Shown piece after piece: positions 53,945 through 63,155 of a DNA stretch of 64,000 nt. The stretch is taken from NCBI GenBank assembly GCA_030028905.1, contig JALDYZ010000005.1:1-64000 (forward strand), read 5' to 3'. The DNA is from Ferirhizobium litorale (GTDB taxonomy: Bacteria; Pseudomonadota; Alphaproteobacteria; Rhizobiales; Rhizobiaceae). The position numbers and the translations under genes are program-made. The notes beneath the pieces are model-generated. The model saw only the letters and a list, made by a program, of their open reading frames with translations. It was not told the origin of the DNA and did not search any database. Every line of letters starts with the position of its first letter. Positions within the stretch are counted from its first letter, which is position 1.

Positions 53945-54595
53945 TCAGGCGTAAGCGCCGCGCCGCAGCCCCTCAACCCAGTTGTGGCATAGCTTGACGC
54001 CTTCCTCCGGCTTGAAGGCGGCAGGATTCAAGCACCATGCGAGCCAGAGACCATCGAGCAGGGCGGTAAAGGCGATCGCGGTGAGGCGAACATCGCCTAC
54101 GGAAAAGTTCTCGGCTGCGGCGAGATCGCGGATCAGTCCCTCCACCGTGACGACATAGGTCGAATATTCGCCCTGCTGCGAGGCGCTCATGCGCGGCGAA
54201 TGCAGGATCAGGCCCCAGAACACCACCCAGACGCCCAGCACGTCGCGGTCGAAGAGGATCGGTGAAAACGAGGTGTCTATGAAGGCATCGAGGCGCGCCC
54301 GCGGAGTCCCGGGCGCGGCGTCCACCGCTTCCATGATATTTTGCAGGATGCCATCGGACATGATGTCGAAGGCATAGGCGACGAGTTCGTTGATCTCGCC
54401 GAAGTGGTGGGTAATCAGCCCCTGGGTGACGCCGGCTTCCGCGGCGATCTGCCGGACGGATACGCCGGCATTGCCATGCTTGACGATACAGCGCAGCGCT
54501 GCCTCGCCAAGCTGGCGGCGCCGGTCTTCGGGTGTCTCGCGTCGGAAGCGCGCCCGCACTTTGACAGCCTGTTTCGTGCCGTTCGTTTTTCTCAT
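53945..54595 (-). CDS. TetR-family regulator, BetI-like
   Basis: 216 aa. Helix-turn-helix at residues 25-70 (VSVRQIAAEAGVTQGLITHHFG) and a BetI-type C-terminal domain. BetI repressors sense choline or related quaternary amines, which fits the divergent amine-dehydrogenase-like operon across 250 bases. Its 3' end nearly abuts the toxin gene. Confidence 0.87.
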   Translation of the reverse strand: MRKTNGTKQAVKVRARFRRETPEDRRRQLGEAALRCIVKHGNAGVSVRQIAAEAGVTQGLITHHFGEINELVAYAFDIMSDGILQNIMEAVDAAPGTPRARLDAFIDTSFSPILFDRDVLGVWVVFWGLILHSPRMSASQQGEYSTYVVTVEGLIRDLAAAENFSVGDVRLTAIAFTALLDGLWLAWCLNPAAFKPEEGVKLCHNWVEGLRRGAYA

Positions 54596-54738
54596 TCATC
54601 CTGCCCGTTCGGTCCGCCGTGCCGACGAAACCCGCTGCGCAATTTTTTCGCCGGGTCGGCAAAATATTCAGTCATGACACTAAATAACTGTTTTGGCTTT
54701 ACGGATCAACCCATTAAAAATAAAGCGTTAAATGCATT

Positions 54739-54756
54739 ATTATACGATCTTATAAT
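54739..54756. promoter_or_regulatory. AT-rich inverted repeat/promoter upstream of the flavoprotein operon
   Basis: ATTATA-CGATCT-TATAAT is a perfect 6-bp inverted repeat. Its right arm is a consensus -10 hexamer for rightward transcription, with TTAAAT 17 bases upstream as a poor -35. It is a plausible operator for the divergent TetR protein. The 54596-54845 gap is markedly AT-rich and contains no gene. Confidence 0.45.
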
Positions 54757-54845
54757 TTCTCCTTGCGCTTCGAATTTTTCATGCCTATCCTTCTCTCACA
54801 ATGACCCGCCACAAAACGATGCGGGCAGGGGAACGAGGATCAGAC

Positions 54846-56948
54846 ATGACCCGCGACAGCCGCTTCGACGTGCTTTTCGAACCTGTGAAAATCGGCCCGG
54901 TAACGGCGCCGAACCGGTTCTACCAGGTGCCCCATGCCAGTGGCATGACCAATGCCTTGCCGCGGGTTCGGGCCGCGTTTCGCGAGACCAAGGCCGAGGG
55001 TGGCTGGGGCGTGATATGCACCGGCGCCTGTTCCATCGATCCCAGTTCCGACGATGCGCCTCTGCCGTTCGCTACGATGTGGGACCTGAACGACATCCAC
55101 GCCCATGCGCTGATGACCGACGCGGTGCATCGCCACGGGTCGCTCGCCGGCGTCGAACTCTGGCATGGCGGCGCTTCCGTCATGAACCGCCAGAGCCGCC
55201 TGCCGCCGCTGTCGCCGTCCGGTATTCCGTGGATGGCGACGCATGTCGGCTTCATGGGCAACATGCGCCCGAAGGTGATGGACAAGTCGGATATCAAGGC
55301 GGTGCTACGATGGCAGGCGGAAGGCGCGCGCAAGGCGCGCACCGCAGGCTTCGACATAGTCTATGTCTATGCCGGCATGGGCTATCTCGGCTACGAATTC
55401 CTGCTACCGGAATACAACCATCGCACCGATGAGTATGGCGGCTCGATCGAAAACCGGGTGCGCTTCGTGCGCGAGATGCTCGATGTCACCCGCGACGCCG
55501 TCGGCAAGGATTGCGGCGTGGCGCTGCGCGTCAGCCTCGAGGAACTGCGCGGCCGCCCGGGCCGCAACCAGCCATCCGAAGCCCACGAACTGATAGAGAT
55601 CCTCTCCGACTATGCCGATCTCTTCGACGTGAAGATGGATTCCAGCCCGACCGACTGTTCCGCCTCCCGCTTTACCGGCGAAGCCAGCCACGAGCCGGTG
55701 ATCGACTTCGTCAAGAAGTTGACCGACAAGCCGGTCGTCGGCGTCGGCCGCTTCACTTCGCCGGATACGATGGTGTCGCAGATCCGCCGCGGCGTTCTCG
55801 ATTTCATCGGCGGCGCGCGCCCGTCGATTGCCGATCCCTTCCTGCCGAACAAGATCCGCGAAGGCCGCGCGGAGGAGATCCGCGAATGCATCGGCTGCAA
55901 TATCTGCATTTCCAGCTGGCACGACGGCGTGCCGGTGCGCTGCACCCAGAACCCGACCGCGGGCGAGGAGTGGCGGCGCGGCTGGCATCCCGAGCGGGTC
56001 GAACCGGCCCATCAAAAGGAGAAGATCCTCGTCATCGGCGGCGGGCCGGCGGGTCTCGAATGCGCGTTGACATTGGGCCGGCGCGGGCACGAGGTCACTC
56101 TTGCCGATGCCGGCAAGGCATTCGGCGGCAGGCTGGCCTTCGAAACGCGACTGCCGGGCCTGGCCACCTGGGGTCGCGTCGTCGACTACCGCCTCGGGCG
56201 GCTGAACGAGATGCCGAATGTGTCGATGTATCTCGAAAGCCAGCTCGGCGTGGACGAGATCATCGACCTTGCGCCGGATCACGTAGTGCTGGCGACGGGC
56301 GCGCACTGGACGCGGATGCTCTACTCGTCGCTGGAAATCCCGGTCGGAACACTCGAGCACCCGGAAGTCTATACGCCGGACGACATCGCCGCCGGACACC
56401 TGCCGGAAGGGCCGACGCTGGTCTTCGATTTCGACAACTACTACTATGGCGGCGTGCTGACCGAGCATCTGGCATCGAAGGGCATCCCGGTCTCCTATGT
56501 CACGCCTGCCGGCCAGGCTTCGGCCTGGACCATCATGACCAACGAACTGCCGCTGGTGCATCGGGCGCTGGCCCGCCGACAGGTGCCGGTGACGACGCTG
56601 CACATGGTGACCGGATTCGATGGCGAAAAGGCGACACTGACCCATCTCTTCACCGGCGAGCAGATGACCATCGACTGTCGCAGCGTGCTGATCGTCGGCC
56701 TCAGAATGCCGCGCACGGAACTGCAGGAGGCTCTTGCTGCGCGGCAGGACGAGCTTTCTGCCGCGGGCATCAGGAGCGTGACGGCCATCGGCGACGCTCT
56801 CTCGCCGGGCGCCATCACCCATGCGGTACATAGCGGTCACAAGTTCGCTCGCGAGCACGGCAGCATCGGCCTTCCGCAATACTACAAGCGGGATACCCCC
56901 ATTGTTGATCGCGAGCCCGGCTTCGAGCTACGCGCTGCAGCGGAATAG
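54846..56948 (+). CDS. Trimethylamine-dehydrogenase-like FMN/4Fe-4S/FAD-fold oxidoreductase (N-demethylase)
   Basis: 700 aa from ATG 54846 (GAGG 7 bases upstream). An old-yellow-enzyme TIM barrel (residues 5-340) is followed by the 4Fe-4S motif Cys348-x2-Cys351-x2-Cys354-x11-Cys366 and a dinucleotide-binding domain (VIGGGPAG, 397-404). This is the layout of trimethylamine and dimethylamine dehydrogenases, dimethylglycine demethylase DgcA and N-methylproline demethylase StcD. The active-site loop reads VYVYAGMGYL; where trimethylamine dehydrogenase has its catalytic His there appears to be Met178. The likely substrate is a secondary or tertiary N-methyl compound, not settled. It is the first gene of a seven-gene operon. 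Confidence 0.88.
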   Translation: MTRDSRFDVLFEPVKIGPVTAPNRFYQVPHASGMTNALPRVRAAFRETKAEGGWGVICTGACSIDPSSDDAPLPFATMWDLNDIHAHALMTDAVHRHGSLAGVELWHGGASVMNRQSRLPPLSPSGIPWMATHVGFMGNMRPKVMDKSDIKAVLRWQAEGARKARTAGFDIVYVYAGMGYLGYEFLLPEYNHRTDEYGGSIENRVRFVREMLDVTRDAVGKDCGVALRVSLEELRGRPGRNQPSEAHELIEILSDYADLFDVKMDSSPTDCSASRFTGEASHEPVIDFVKKLTDKPVVGVGRFTSPDTMVSQIRRGVLDFIGGARPSIADPFLPNKIREGRAEEIRECIGCNICISSWHDGVPVRCTQNPTAGEEWRRGWHPERVEPAHQKEKILVIGGGPAGLECALTLGRRGHEVTLADAGKAFGGRLAFETRLPGLATWGRVVDYRLGRLNEMPNVSMYLESQLGVDEIIDLAPDHVVLATGAHWTRMLYSSLEIPVGTLEHPEVYTPDDIAAGHLPEGPTLVFDFDNYYYGGVLTEHLASKGIPVSYVTPAGQASAWTIMTNELPLVHRALARRQVPVTTLHMVTGFDGEKATLTHLFTGEQMTIDCRSVLIVGLRMPRTELQEALAARQDELSAAGIRSVTAIGDALSPGAITHAVHSGHKFAREHGSIGLPQYYKRDTPIVDREPGFELRAAAE

Positions 56949-56954
56949 GCGACG

Positions 56955-58241
56955 ATGAGCCAGGTCCCCCAGAGCGCGTCACGGTTTTCCATTGCCTCGC
57001 CGCTTGCCGGGGGCGCCCTGCACGCGGTCGGATCCGGACTGTTCCACACACTGCTGCCGCTGCGGCTGGTGCAGACGGGGCACAGCGCGGATGCCGTCGG
57101 ACTGGTCATCATGGCCGAAGGCGCGGGTTTCCTCGTCGGGTGCATCGCCTCGATACGGCTGGTGCGGTCGGTGGGCGAGGTCAGGGCTTATGCCGCCTTT
57201 TCCGCCTCGTCGGCCGTGCTGATCCTCGCCCTTGGCGGCAGCCCGAGCCTTGCCGCGATCATGGCGATCCAGAGCGTCATCGGCTTTGCCAATGCGGGTC
57301 AGGCGGTAATCATCGAGAGCTGGCTCAACGCCATGGTCCCGAACGAGGGCCGCGGCAAGGCGCTGACCCTCTATGTCCTTGTCATCGGACTGTTCTACGG
57401 GCTGGGGCAGCTGCTCGGTCGCGAAGTCGATCCGGCAGGCCACGAAATGCTGATGATCACGGCTGCCTTCTATGCGCTGGCGCTGGTGCCGGTCACTGCC
57501 ATCTGGGTAGGCGAGCCGCAATTGCACGCCCCGGTCGGCATCCATGTATTTCGTGCCTTCCGGACATCACCGCTCGGAACGCTCGCCTGCCTGTTGACTG
57601 GGCTCGTCTCCGCCACGTTCTCCAGCATCGGGCCGCTCTACGGCCTTGGACTGGGCTTTTCGCAGGACCGGATCGTCATCCTGATGGCGGCGGTTCAACT
57701 CGGCGCACTCTTCCTGCAGTTCCCGCTCGGCTATCTGTCGGATCGTCTCGACCGGCGTGCGATGATGCTGTGGCTGGCGGTGGCGCTCGTCGCGGTCTGC
57801 GGCGCCTTCCTCTTCGTCACCGGCGAAACCCACTTCTGGCTGCTCATTGTCCTCTTCTCGGTCTTCGGCGGCATTGCCGAGATCTTCTATCCGCTCGGCG
57901 TCGCCCATGCGAACGATCGCGCCAAGCCCTCGGAGTTCGTGGTGCTGTCCTCGAACCTCCTGCTCATCTGGGCGCTCGGCAGCACCTTCGGACCGATGGT
58001 CGCGGCTGCCGGTGTCGAGCGTCTCGGGCCTGCCTCCTTCTTCTGGTACGCGATCGGGCTCACGGTTCTCTTCGCCGGCGTCGCCATCTGGCGCCGCGCC
58101 AGCGAACCGGAGGTCGTCACCCGCGACGAGTTCGTGGCCTACCCGCAGACATCGCCTGCTGTCTACGAATGGGCGCAGAAGGACGACGGGTCCGCATCGT
58201 CCGCCAACCAGCCATCCGAGCGCGGAGACAAGACGCCATGA
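56955..58241 (+). CDS. MFS permease
   Basis: 428 aa with twelve predicted membrane helices, resembling the YcaD-type MFS group. The helix 4 region has GFANAGQAVIIESWLNAMVP and a long loop between helices 6 and 7 near residue 195. A polar 45-residue tail follows. It begins 6 bases after the flavoprotein gene and overlaps the next gene (ATGA), so it is part of the operon. Import of the N-methylated substrate or export of a product are both possible. Confidence 0.87.
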   Translation: MSQVPQSASRFSIASPLAGGALHAVGSGLFHTLLPLRLVQTGHSADAVGLVIMAEGAGFLVGCIASIRLVRSVGEVRAYAAFSASSAVLILALGGSPSLAAIMAIQSVIGFANAGQAVIIESWLNAMVPNEGRGKALTLYVLVIGLFYGLGQLLGREVDPAGHEMLMITAAFYALALVPVTAIWVGEPQLHAPVGIHVFRAFRTSPLGTLACLLTGLVSATFSSIGPLYGLGLGFSQDRIVILMAAVQLGALFLQFPLGYLSDRLDRRAMMLWLAVALVAVCGAFLFVTGETHFWLLIVLFSVFGGIAEIFYPLGVAHANDRAKPSEFVVLSSNLLLIWALGSTFGPMVAAAGVERLGPASFFWYAIGLTVLFAGVAIWRRASEPEVVTRDEFVAYPQTSPAVYEWAQKDDGSASSANQPSERGDKTP

Positions 58242-60256
58242 CGACAGTCGTCGAAACCTTTCCACGCAAGGTGGTTTGTCTCGATCCGGTGTTCATCCCC
58301 ATGTCGGACGGGACCAGGCTTGCAGCCACGATTTGGTTGCCGGAGGATGCCGGGGATCGCCCGGTTCCCGCCATCCTCGAACTGATCCCCTATCGCCGCC
58401 GCGACGGCACGGTGTTCCGGGACATGAAGATGCACCCATACGTCGCCGGACACGGCTTTGCCTGCTGTCGGGTCGACATCCGCGGCTCGGGCGATTCAGA
58501 AGGCGTGCTGCCGGACGAATATACGGAACAGGAGTTCGATGACGCCTGCGAGATCATCGCCTGGCTGGCCGCCCAGTCCTGGTCGAGCGGCTCGGTCGGC
58601 ATGACCGGTATTTCCTGGGGCGGGTTCAACGCCTTGCAGGTCGCAGCCCGCCAGCCGCCGGCGTTGAAGGCCATCATCGCACTCTGCTGCTCCGACGACC
58701 GTTATGCCGACGACGTCCACTATTTCGGCGGCTGCCTGCTCACCGAAGACGGAATGTGGTCGTCGCTGATGCTGGCGATGGGGGCATTACCGCCCGATCC
58801 GCAGATCGTCGGCGATCGCTGGCGGGACATGTGGCGAGAGCGGCTGGAGGCGACCACCTGCTGGTCCTCCACCTGGATGCGCCACCAGCGTCGCGACGCC
58901 TACTGGAAGCGCGGTTCGGTCTGCGAGGATTTCGCGAAGATAAAGATCCCGGTCTATGCCATCAGCGGATGGGACGATACCTATTCCAACGCTGTGCCGC
59001 GATTGCTGGAAGGTCTCACCGGCCCGCGCAAGGGCCTCGTCGGCCCGTGGACCCACGTCTATCCCTTCCTCGGCAATCCGGGGCCGGCGATCGGATACCT
59101 GCAGGAAGCGGTCCGCTGGTGGCGGCAATGGCTGGAAGGTGTCGATACCGGTGTGATGGACGGCCCGCTCTACACCGCATGGCTCAACGACCCGCATGCA
59201 CCGGCGCCCTTCTATCCCGAGCATGCCGGACGTTTCGTCGGCGAACCGTCCTGGCCGACGCCGAACGTGGAGAGCATGCTCCTCCATCTCAACGCAGACG
59301 GGTTGGGGCCGGAAGCCCGGGATGGCCGCGCGATGCTCCTGTGTTCGCCGGTGACCGCAGGACGGGATTGCGGCCGCTACGGCGGTTACGGCGGCACGGT
59401 GCCGGACATGGCGATCGACCAGCGCCGCGAAGACGGCCTCGGGCTTTGCTTCGACACCGTGCCGTTGAAGCAGGATTTCGACCTGCTCGGGGCACCCGTG
59501 GTGCAGGTGACCGGCATCAGCGATAGCGAACTGGGGTTCATCGTTGCCCGGCTTTGCGAAGTCGCGCCCGACGGCACCTCGACCCTGGTCACCTGGGGCG
59601 TGTTGAATCTCGCCCATCGCCAGGGCCACGAACACCCCGAACCGCTGGTCCCCGGCCAGGAGTTCAAGGCGCGGATCGAGCTCAACCACATCGGCCGTCG
59701 CTTCGCGGCCGGTAACCGGCTTCGCCTCGTTCTCAGCAACCAGCACTGGCCGATCCTCTGGCCGACACCGGGGATGCCGTCGATCACGATGGAGAGCGGT
59801 TCGAGCCGGCTCCTCCTGCCGGTGCGCAGGCAGGTCCCCGGCGAAGTGCAGATCGAGTTCGCGCCGGCGGAAATGTCGCCGCCGGTGTCGCTGGAGGTGC
59901 TGCGCGACGAGGAGCACCGCCGCGACATCGCGATCGACGGCGGCAGCGGGCGGCAGACGATCACGCTTGCGAGTGACGAGGGCCGCGTGCACCTGACCGA
60001 CCGCTCCATCGTGACTGGAGCCCGTGTCGTCGACCGGATGTCGATCACCGAGGGCGATCCGCTTTCGGCGCTCCTTGAAACCGGGTGGGAACTCAGCGTG
60101 GAGAGTGGCGAGGCGCAGGTGGAGACCCGTTCGCACCTGACGATTGGCACCGATGGGGAGCGGTTCCAGCTTTCCTGGAAGCTGGAAGTCTTCGAACGCG
60201 GTATATTGGCTTTCGAGAGGGGAGGGGACGAATGGATCGACCGCGACCATATCTGA
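58238..60256 (+). CDS. CocE/NonD-family hydrolase (peptidase S15 fold), second paralogue
   Basis: 672 aa. Same layout as the protein at 6098-8083: nucleophile Ser126 in GISWGGF, preceded by the oxyanion Tyr of the ELIPYRRRDG segment, a GWDDTYSNAVPR acid loop, GPWTHVYPF with the catalytic His, and a C-terminal jelly-roll. Long stretches match the first paralogue (VDIRGSGDSEGV, CEIIAWLAAQSWSSG, HQRRDAYWKRGS). There is no signal peptide. It overlaps the MFS gene by 4 bases and precedes the ABC transporter, suggesting cytoplasmic hydrolysis of an imported acyl- or peptidyl-amine. Confidence 0.88.
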   Translation: MTTVVETFPRKVVCLDPVFIPMSDGTRLAATIWLPEDAGDRPVPAILELIPYRRRDGTVFRDMKMHPYVAGHGFACCRVDIRGSGDSEGVLPDEYTEQEFDDACEIIAWLAAQSWSSGSVGMTGISWGGFNALQVAARQPPALKAIIALCCSDDRYADDVHYFGGCLLTEDGMWSSLMLAMGALPPDPQIVGDRWRDMWRERLEATTCWSSTWMRHQRRDAYWKRGSVCEDFAKIKIPVYAISGWDDTYSNAVPRLLEGLTGPRKGLVGPWTHVYPFLGNPGPAIGYLQEAVRWWRQWLEGVDTGVMDGPLYTAWLNDPHAPAPFYPEHAGRFVGEPSWPTPNVESMLLHLNADGLGPEARDGRAMLLCSPVTAGRDCGRYGGYGGTVPDMAIDQRREDGLGLCFDTVPLKQDFDLLGAPVVQVTGISDSELGFIVARLCEVAPDGTSTLVTWGVLNLAHRQGHEHPEPLVPGQEFKARIELNHIGRRFAAGNRLRLVLSNQHWPILWPTPGMPSITMESGSSRLLLPVRRQVPGEVQIEFAPAEMSPPVSLEVLRDEEHRRDIAIDGGSGRQTITLASDEGRVHLTDRSIVTGARVVDRMSITEGDPLSALLETGWELSVESGEAQVETRSHLTIGTDGERFQLSWKLEVFERGILAFERGGDEWIDRDHI

Positions 60257-60293
60257 CCACTGCCGATCGGCACGACAAGGCGGGGACAAGGCG

Positions 60294-61238
60294 ATGATGT
60301 TCTTCCTGCTACGCCGGACCGCCCTCGCCGTGGTCATCCTGCTGGTCGTGGCGCTGCTGCTGTTCGCGATGATGCACCTCATCCCCGGCGACCCCACGGT
60401 CGTGGCGCTCGGGCCGCGCTCGACGCCTGAGATGCGCGAGGCTTTCCGCCAGATGATGGGTCTCGACCGGCCGATGATCGAGCAGCTTGGGCTGTTTCTC
60501 GGACGCCTCGCCCAGGGGGACCTCGGCCAGGACGTCTGGAGCCGCCGCCCCGTTCTGACGATGATCCTCGAAGTCTTTCCCTATACCGCGACGCTCGCGC
60601 TCGCCAGCTTCGCCTGGGCGATTGCTCTCGGTATCCTGCTGGGCTGCCTGGCCGTCGTTTTTCACGGCAAATGGGCCGACTGGCTGATCGGCCTCGTTTC
60701 CGTGGGCTTTGTTGCCGTACCCTCCTTCGTGGTGGCGCTCTACTCGCTGCTGATCTTTGCCGTCAGCCTCAACTGGCTGCCGGCCATCGGGGCGGGCGAA
60801 CCGGGCGACCTGCTCGGCCAGTTCCGGGCGCTGATCCTGCCCTCCTTCGCCATCGGGCTCGGCTGGGTCGGCTATGTCTCGCGCCTTGTCCGCGCCGCGA
60901 TGATCGAGGCGATGGGCGAGGACTACGTCCGCACGCTGCGCTCCTTCGGGGTTGCAGAGAACCGCATCATCTACCGCTATGCCCTGAAGCAGGCGCTGCT
61001 CGCCGTGCTCTCGGTGATCGCCATCGGCTTCGGCGGCCTGCTGACTGGTTCCGTCTTCGCCGAGATCGTCTTCACGCGCCCCGGTCTCGGCAAGATGACC
61101 TACGACGCCGTGATGTCGCGCAACTTCCCGCTGGTCATGGGAACGGTACTTTTCACCGCCGGCCTCTACGTCACCTGCATGATCATTGCGGACGCCGTGA
61201 CGGCATGGCTCGATCCTCGCGTCAGGAGCGCTCTCTGA
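60294..61238 (+). CDS. Dipeptide/oligopeptide ABC transporter permease (DppB-type)
   Basis: 314 aa with six membrane helices. The N-terminus MMFFLLRRTALAVVILLVV and the LIPGDP segment are typical of DppB/OppB. The EAA coupling loop reads EDYVRTLRSFGVAENRIIY. The periplasmic loop after helix 1 has the LGLDRP-type sequence (MMGLDRPMIEQLG). The start at 60294 gives family length; ATG 60297 is equally possible. Confidence 0.93.
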   Translation: MMFFLLRRTALAVVILLVVALLLFAMMHLIPGDPTVVALGPRSTPEMREAFRQMMGLDRPMIEQLGLFLGRLAQGDLGQDVWSRRPVLTMILEVFPYTATLALASFAWAIALGILLGCLAVVFHGKWADWLIGLVSVGFVAVPSFVVALYSLLIFAVSLNWLPAIGAGEPGDLLGQFRALILPSFAIGLGWVGYVSRLVRAAMIEAMGEDYVRTLRSFGVAENRIIYRYALKQALLAVLSVIAIGFGGLLTGSVFAEIVFTRPGLGKMTYDAVMSRNFPLVMGTVLFTAGLYVTCMIIADAVTAWLDPRVRSAL

Positions 61239-61239
61239 C

Positions 61240-62148
61240 ATGGCAGCGATTATCTCCAACATCGAGGCGCAGGCGCCGATGGCGAAGGAGCCGGGCTGGC
61301 TTGGTCGCGCCGGCCGCGTGATGGGGCTCGTCTTCTTCACGCCGCTGGGCGGCATCGGCTGCTCACTGGTGGTCGCGATCGTGCTCATCGCCCTGTTCGC
61401 GCCAGCGATCGCGCCCTACAATCCCGCCGCCATCAGCGTCAAGGAACGCCTTGCCGATCCGTCGCTGGCCCACCTTCTCGGGACCGACCAATTGGGCCGC
61501 GACCTTCTTTCGCGGGTCATCATGGGCACCCGCACGGCGATGACCGTGGCGCTGACTGCACTTTCGCTTGCGCTTGTTGCCGCCCTGCCGCTGGGGCTGA
61601 TCGCGGGCTACGGGCCACGCTGGCTGGACGCCGTGCTGATCCTGGTCTTCGACAGCCTCAGTTCGATCCCGATGATCATGCTCGGGCTGGCAATCGTCGC
61701 CCTCGTCGGTCCGGGTGTCTCGACGGTGATCTTCGTCATCGTGCTCTACTGCATTCCGAGCTATGCCCGTCTTGTCCGCACCCAGACCCTCAGCCTCAAA
61801 TCGCGCGATTTTATCAAGGCGGAGCAGGCGATGAACGCCAGCACGCCGCGCATCCTGTTCCGACACCTGCTGCCGAACGTGATCGGCCCGCTGCTGATCC
61901 TCGCCTGTCTCGACATTTCGACTGTGATCACGCTGGAGGCGGGGCTCTCCTTCCTCGGCCTCGGCGTCAAGCCGCAGATCCCAAGCTGGGGCAACATCCT
62001 CAGCGACGGCTTTGCCGTCATCCGCACGACGCCGCTGCCGGTCATCGCCGGCGGGCTGCCGCTCATCCTTGCCACGATCGGTTTCACCTTCTTCGGCGAA
62101 GCGATGCGCGATGCGCTCGACCCGAAGCTCTCAAGGGAGCGTCATTGA
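61240..62148 (+). CDS. Dipeptide/oligopeptide ABC transporter permease (DppC-type)
   Basis: 302 aa. The GTDQLGRDLLSRVIMGTRTA segment and the EAGLSFLGLGVKPQIPSWG signature identify DppC/OppC. The coupling loop is RDFIKAEQAMNASTPRILFRH. It starts 1 base after the DppB-type stop and overlaps the ATPase gene by 4 bases. Confidence 0.94.
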   Translation: MAAIISNIEAQAPMAKEPGWLGRAGRVMGLVFFTPLGGIGCSLVVAIVLIALFAPAIAPYNPAAISVKERLADPSLAHLLGTDQLGRDLLSRVIMGTRTAMTVALTALSLALVAALPLGLIAGYGPRWLDAVLILVFDSLSSIPMIMLGLAIVALVGPGVSTVIFVIVLYCIPSYARLVRTQTLSLKSRDFIKAEQAMNASTPRILFRHLLPNVIGPLLILACLDISTVITLEAGLSFLGLGVKPQIPSWGNILSDGFAVIRTTPLPVIAGGLPLILATIGFTFFGEAMRDALDPKLSRERH

Positions 62149-63155
62149 TGAGTGCCGCGACCGGAGCAGCAACCAGCATATCGGCGGATGCCGTGTCTCC
62201 GGTGCTGGAGATGAAGGGGCTTTCGGTGTGCTACAGCGGCCTTGTCCCGGCTGTCGCCGGCGTCGATTTCAAGGTCAACCCCGGCGAGGTCGTCGGCGTC
62301 ATCGGCGAGAGCGGCTCGGGCAAGTCGACGCTCGCCCATGCGGTGCTCGGGCTGCTGCCGAAGTCGGCAAACGTCACCGGCGAGCGCTTCGTGCTGGATG
62401 GCCACGACATGCTGACGGCGGGACGGGACGACTATGCGGCGCTCCGCGGGCCGGCTGCCGCCATGGTGTTCCAGAATCCGATGACCGCCTTCAGTCCGCT
62501 GCATACCCTCGGCCGGCAATTGACCGACCTCCTCTGGCGCGACCGGCACCAATCCGCGGCCGAAAAACGCGAACGCATCATAGCCGTTCTCAGCCAGGTC
62601 GGGCTTCCCGATCCGGCGAGCAAGCTCGATGCCTATCCCTTTCAGTTTTCCGGCGGCATGCTGCAGCGCGTGGCCATCGCCGCCGCGCTGCTGATGCGCC
62701 CGTCGCTGCTGATCGCCGACGAACCGACCACGGCGCTGGATGTCACCATGGAAGCGCAGATCCTGCACCTGATGCGGGAACTGAGGAAGACGTCCGGCGT
62801 GGCGATCCTGATGATCTCCCATCACCTCGGCGTCATCGCCGAGATCTGCGACCGGGTGGCGGTCATGTATGCCGGGCGCGTCGTCGAGGAGGGGACCGTC
62901 AGGGAGATTTTCGCCAATCCGCGCCACCCCTATACGCGCGCGCTCTTTGCCTGCGAGCCGGCGCTGATCGAGAGCGGTGTGTCGCGACTGCCGGTGATCC
63001 TCGGCGAGGTGCCGAGACCTGGTGGTTGCGGCTGCAGTTTCGCCGGACGCTGTTCACTCGTCGAGGAGCGCTGCCATTGTGACAGCCCACCCTGGGTCGG
63101 GGTCGCGGACAGGGCGGAGCCCCATTTTTCCCGCTGCCATCGGAGCGCGCCATGA
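62145..63155 (+). CDS. Dipeptide/oligopeptide ABC transporter ATPase (DppD-type)
   Basis: 336 aa. Walker A GESGSGKST, signature FSGGMLQRVAIAAAL, Walker B LLIADEPTTALDVT and switch His in MISHHLGVI. The C-terminal extension has the peptide-transporter cysteines (CGCSFAGRCSLVEERCHC), which in this family bind a 4Fe-4S cluster. It overlaps the next ATPase gene by 4 bases. Confidence 0.94.
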   Translation: MMSAATGAATSISADAVSPVLEMKGLSVCYSGLVPAVAGVDFKVNPGEVVGVIGESGSGKSTLAHAVLGLLPKSANVTGERFVLDGHDMLTAGRDDYAALRGPAAAMVFQNPMTAFSPLHTLGRQLTDLLWRDRHQSAAEKRERIIAVLSQVGLPDPASKLDAYPFQFSGGMLQRVAIAAALLMRPSLLIADEPTTALDVTMEAQILHLMRELRKTSGVAILMISHHLGVIAEICDRVAVMYAGRVVEEGTVREIFANPRHPYTRALFACEPALIESGVSRLPVILGEVPRPGGCGCSFAGRCSLVEERCHCDSPPWVGVADRAEPHFSRCHRSAP

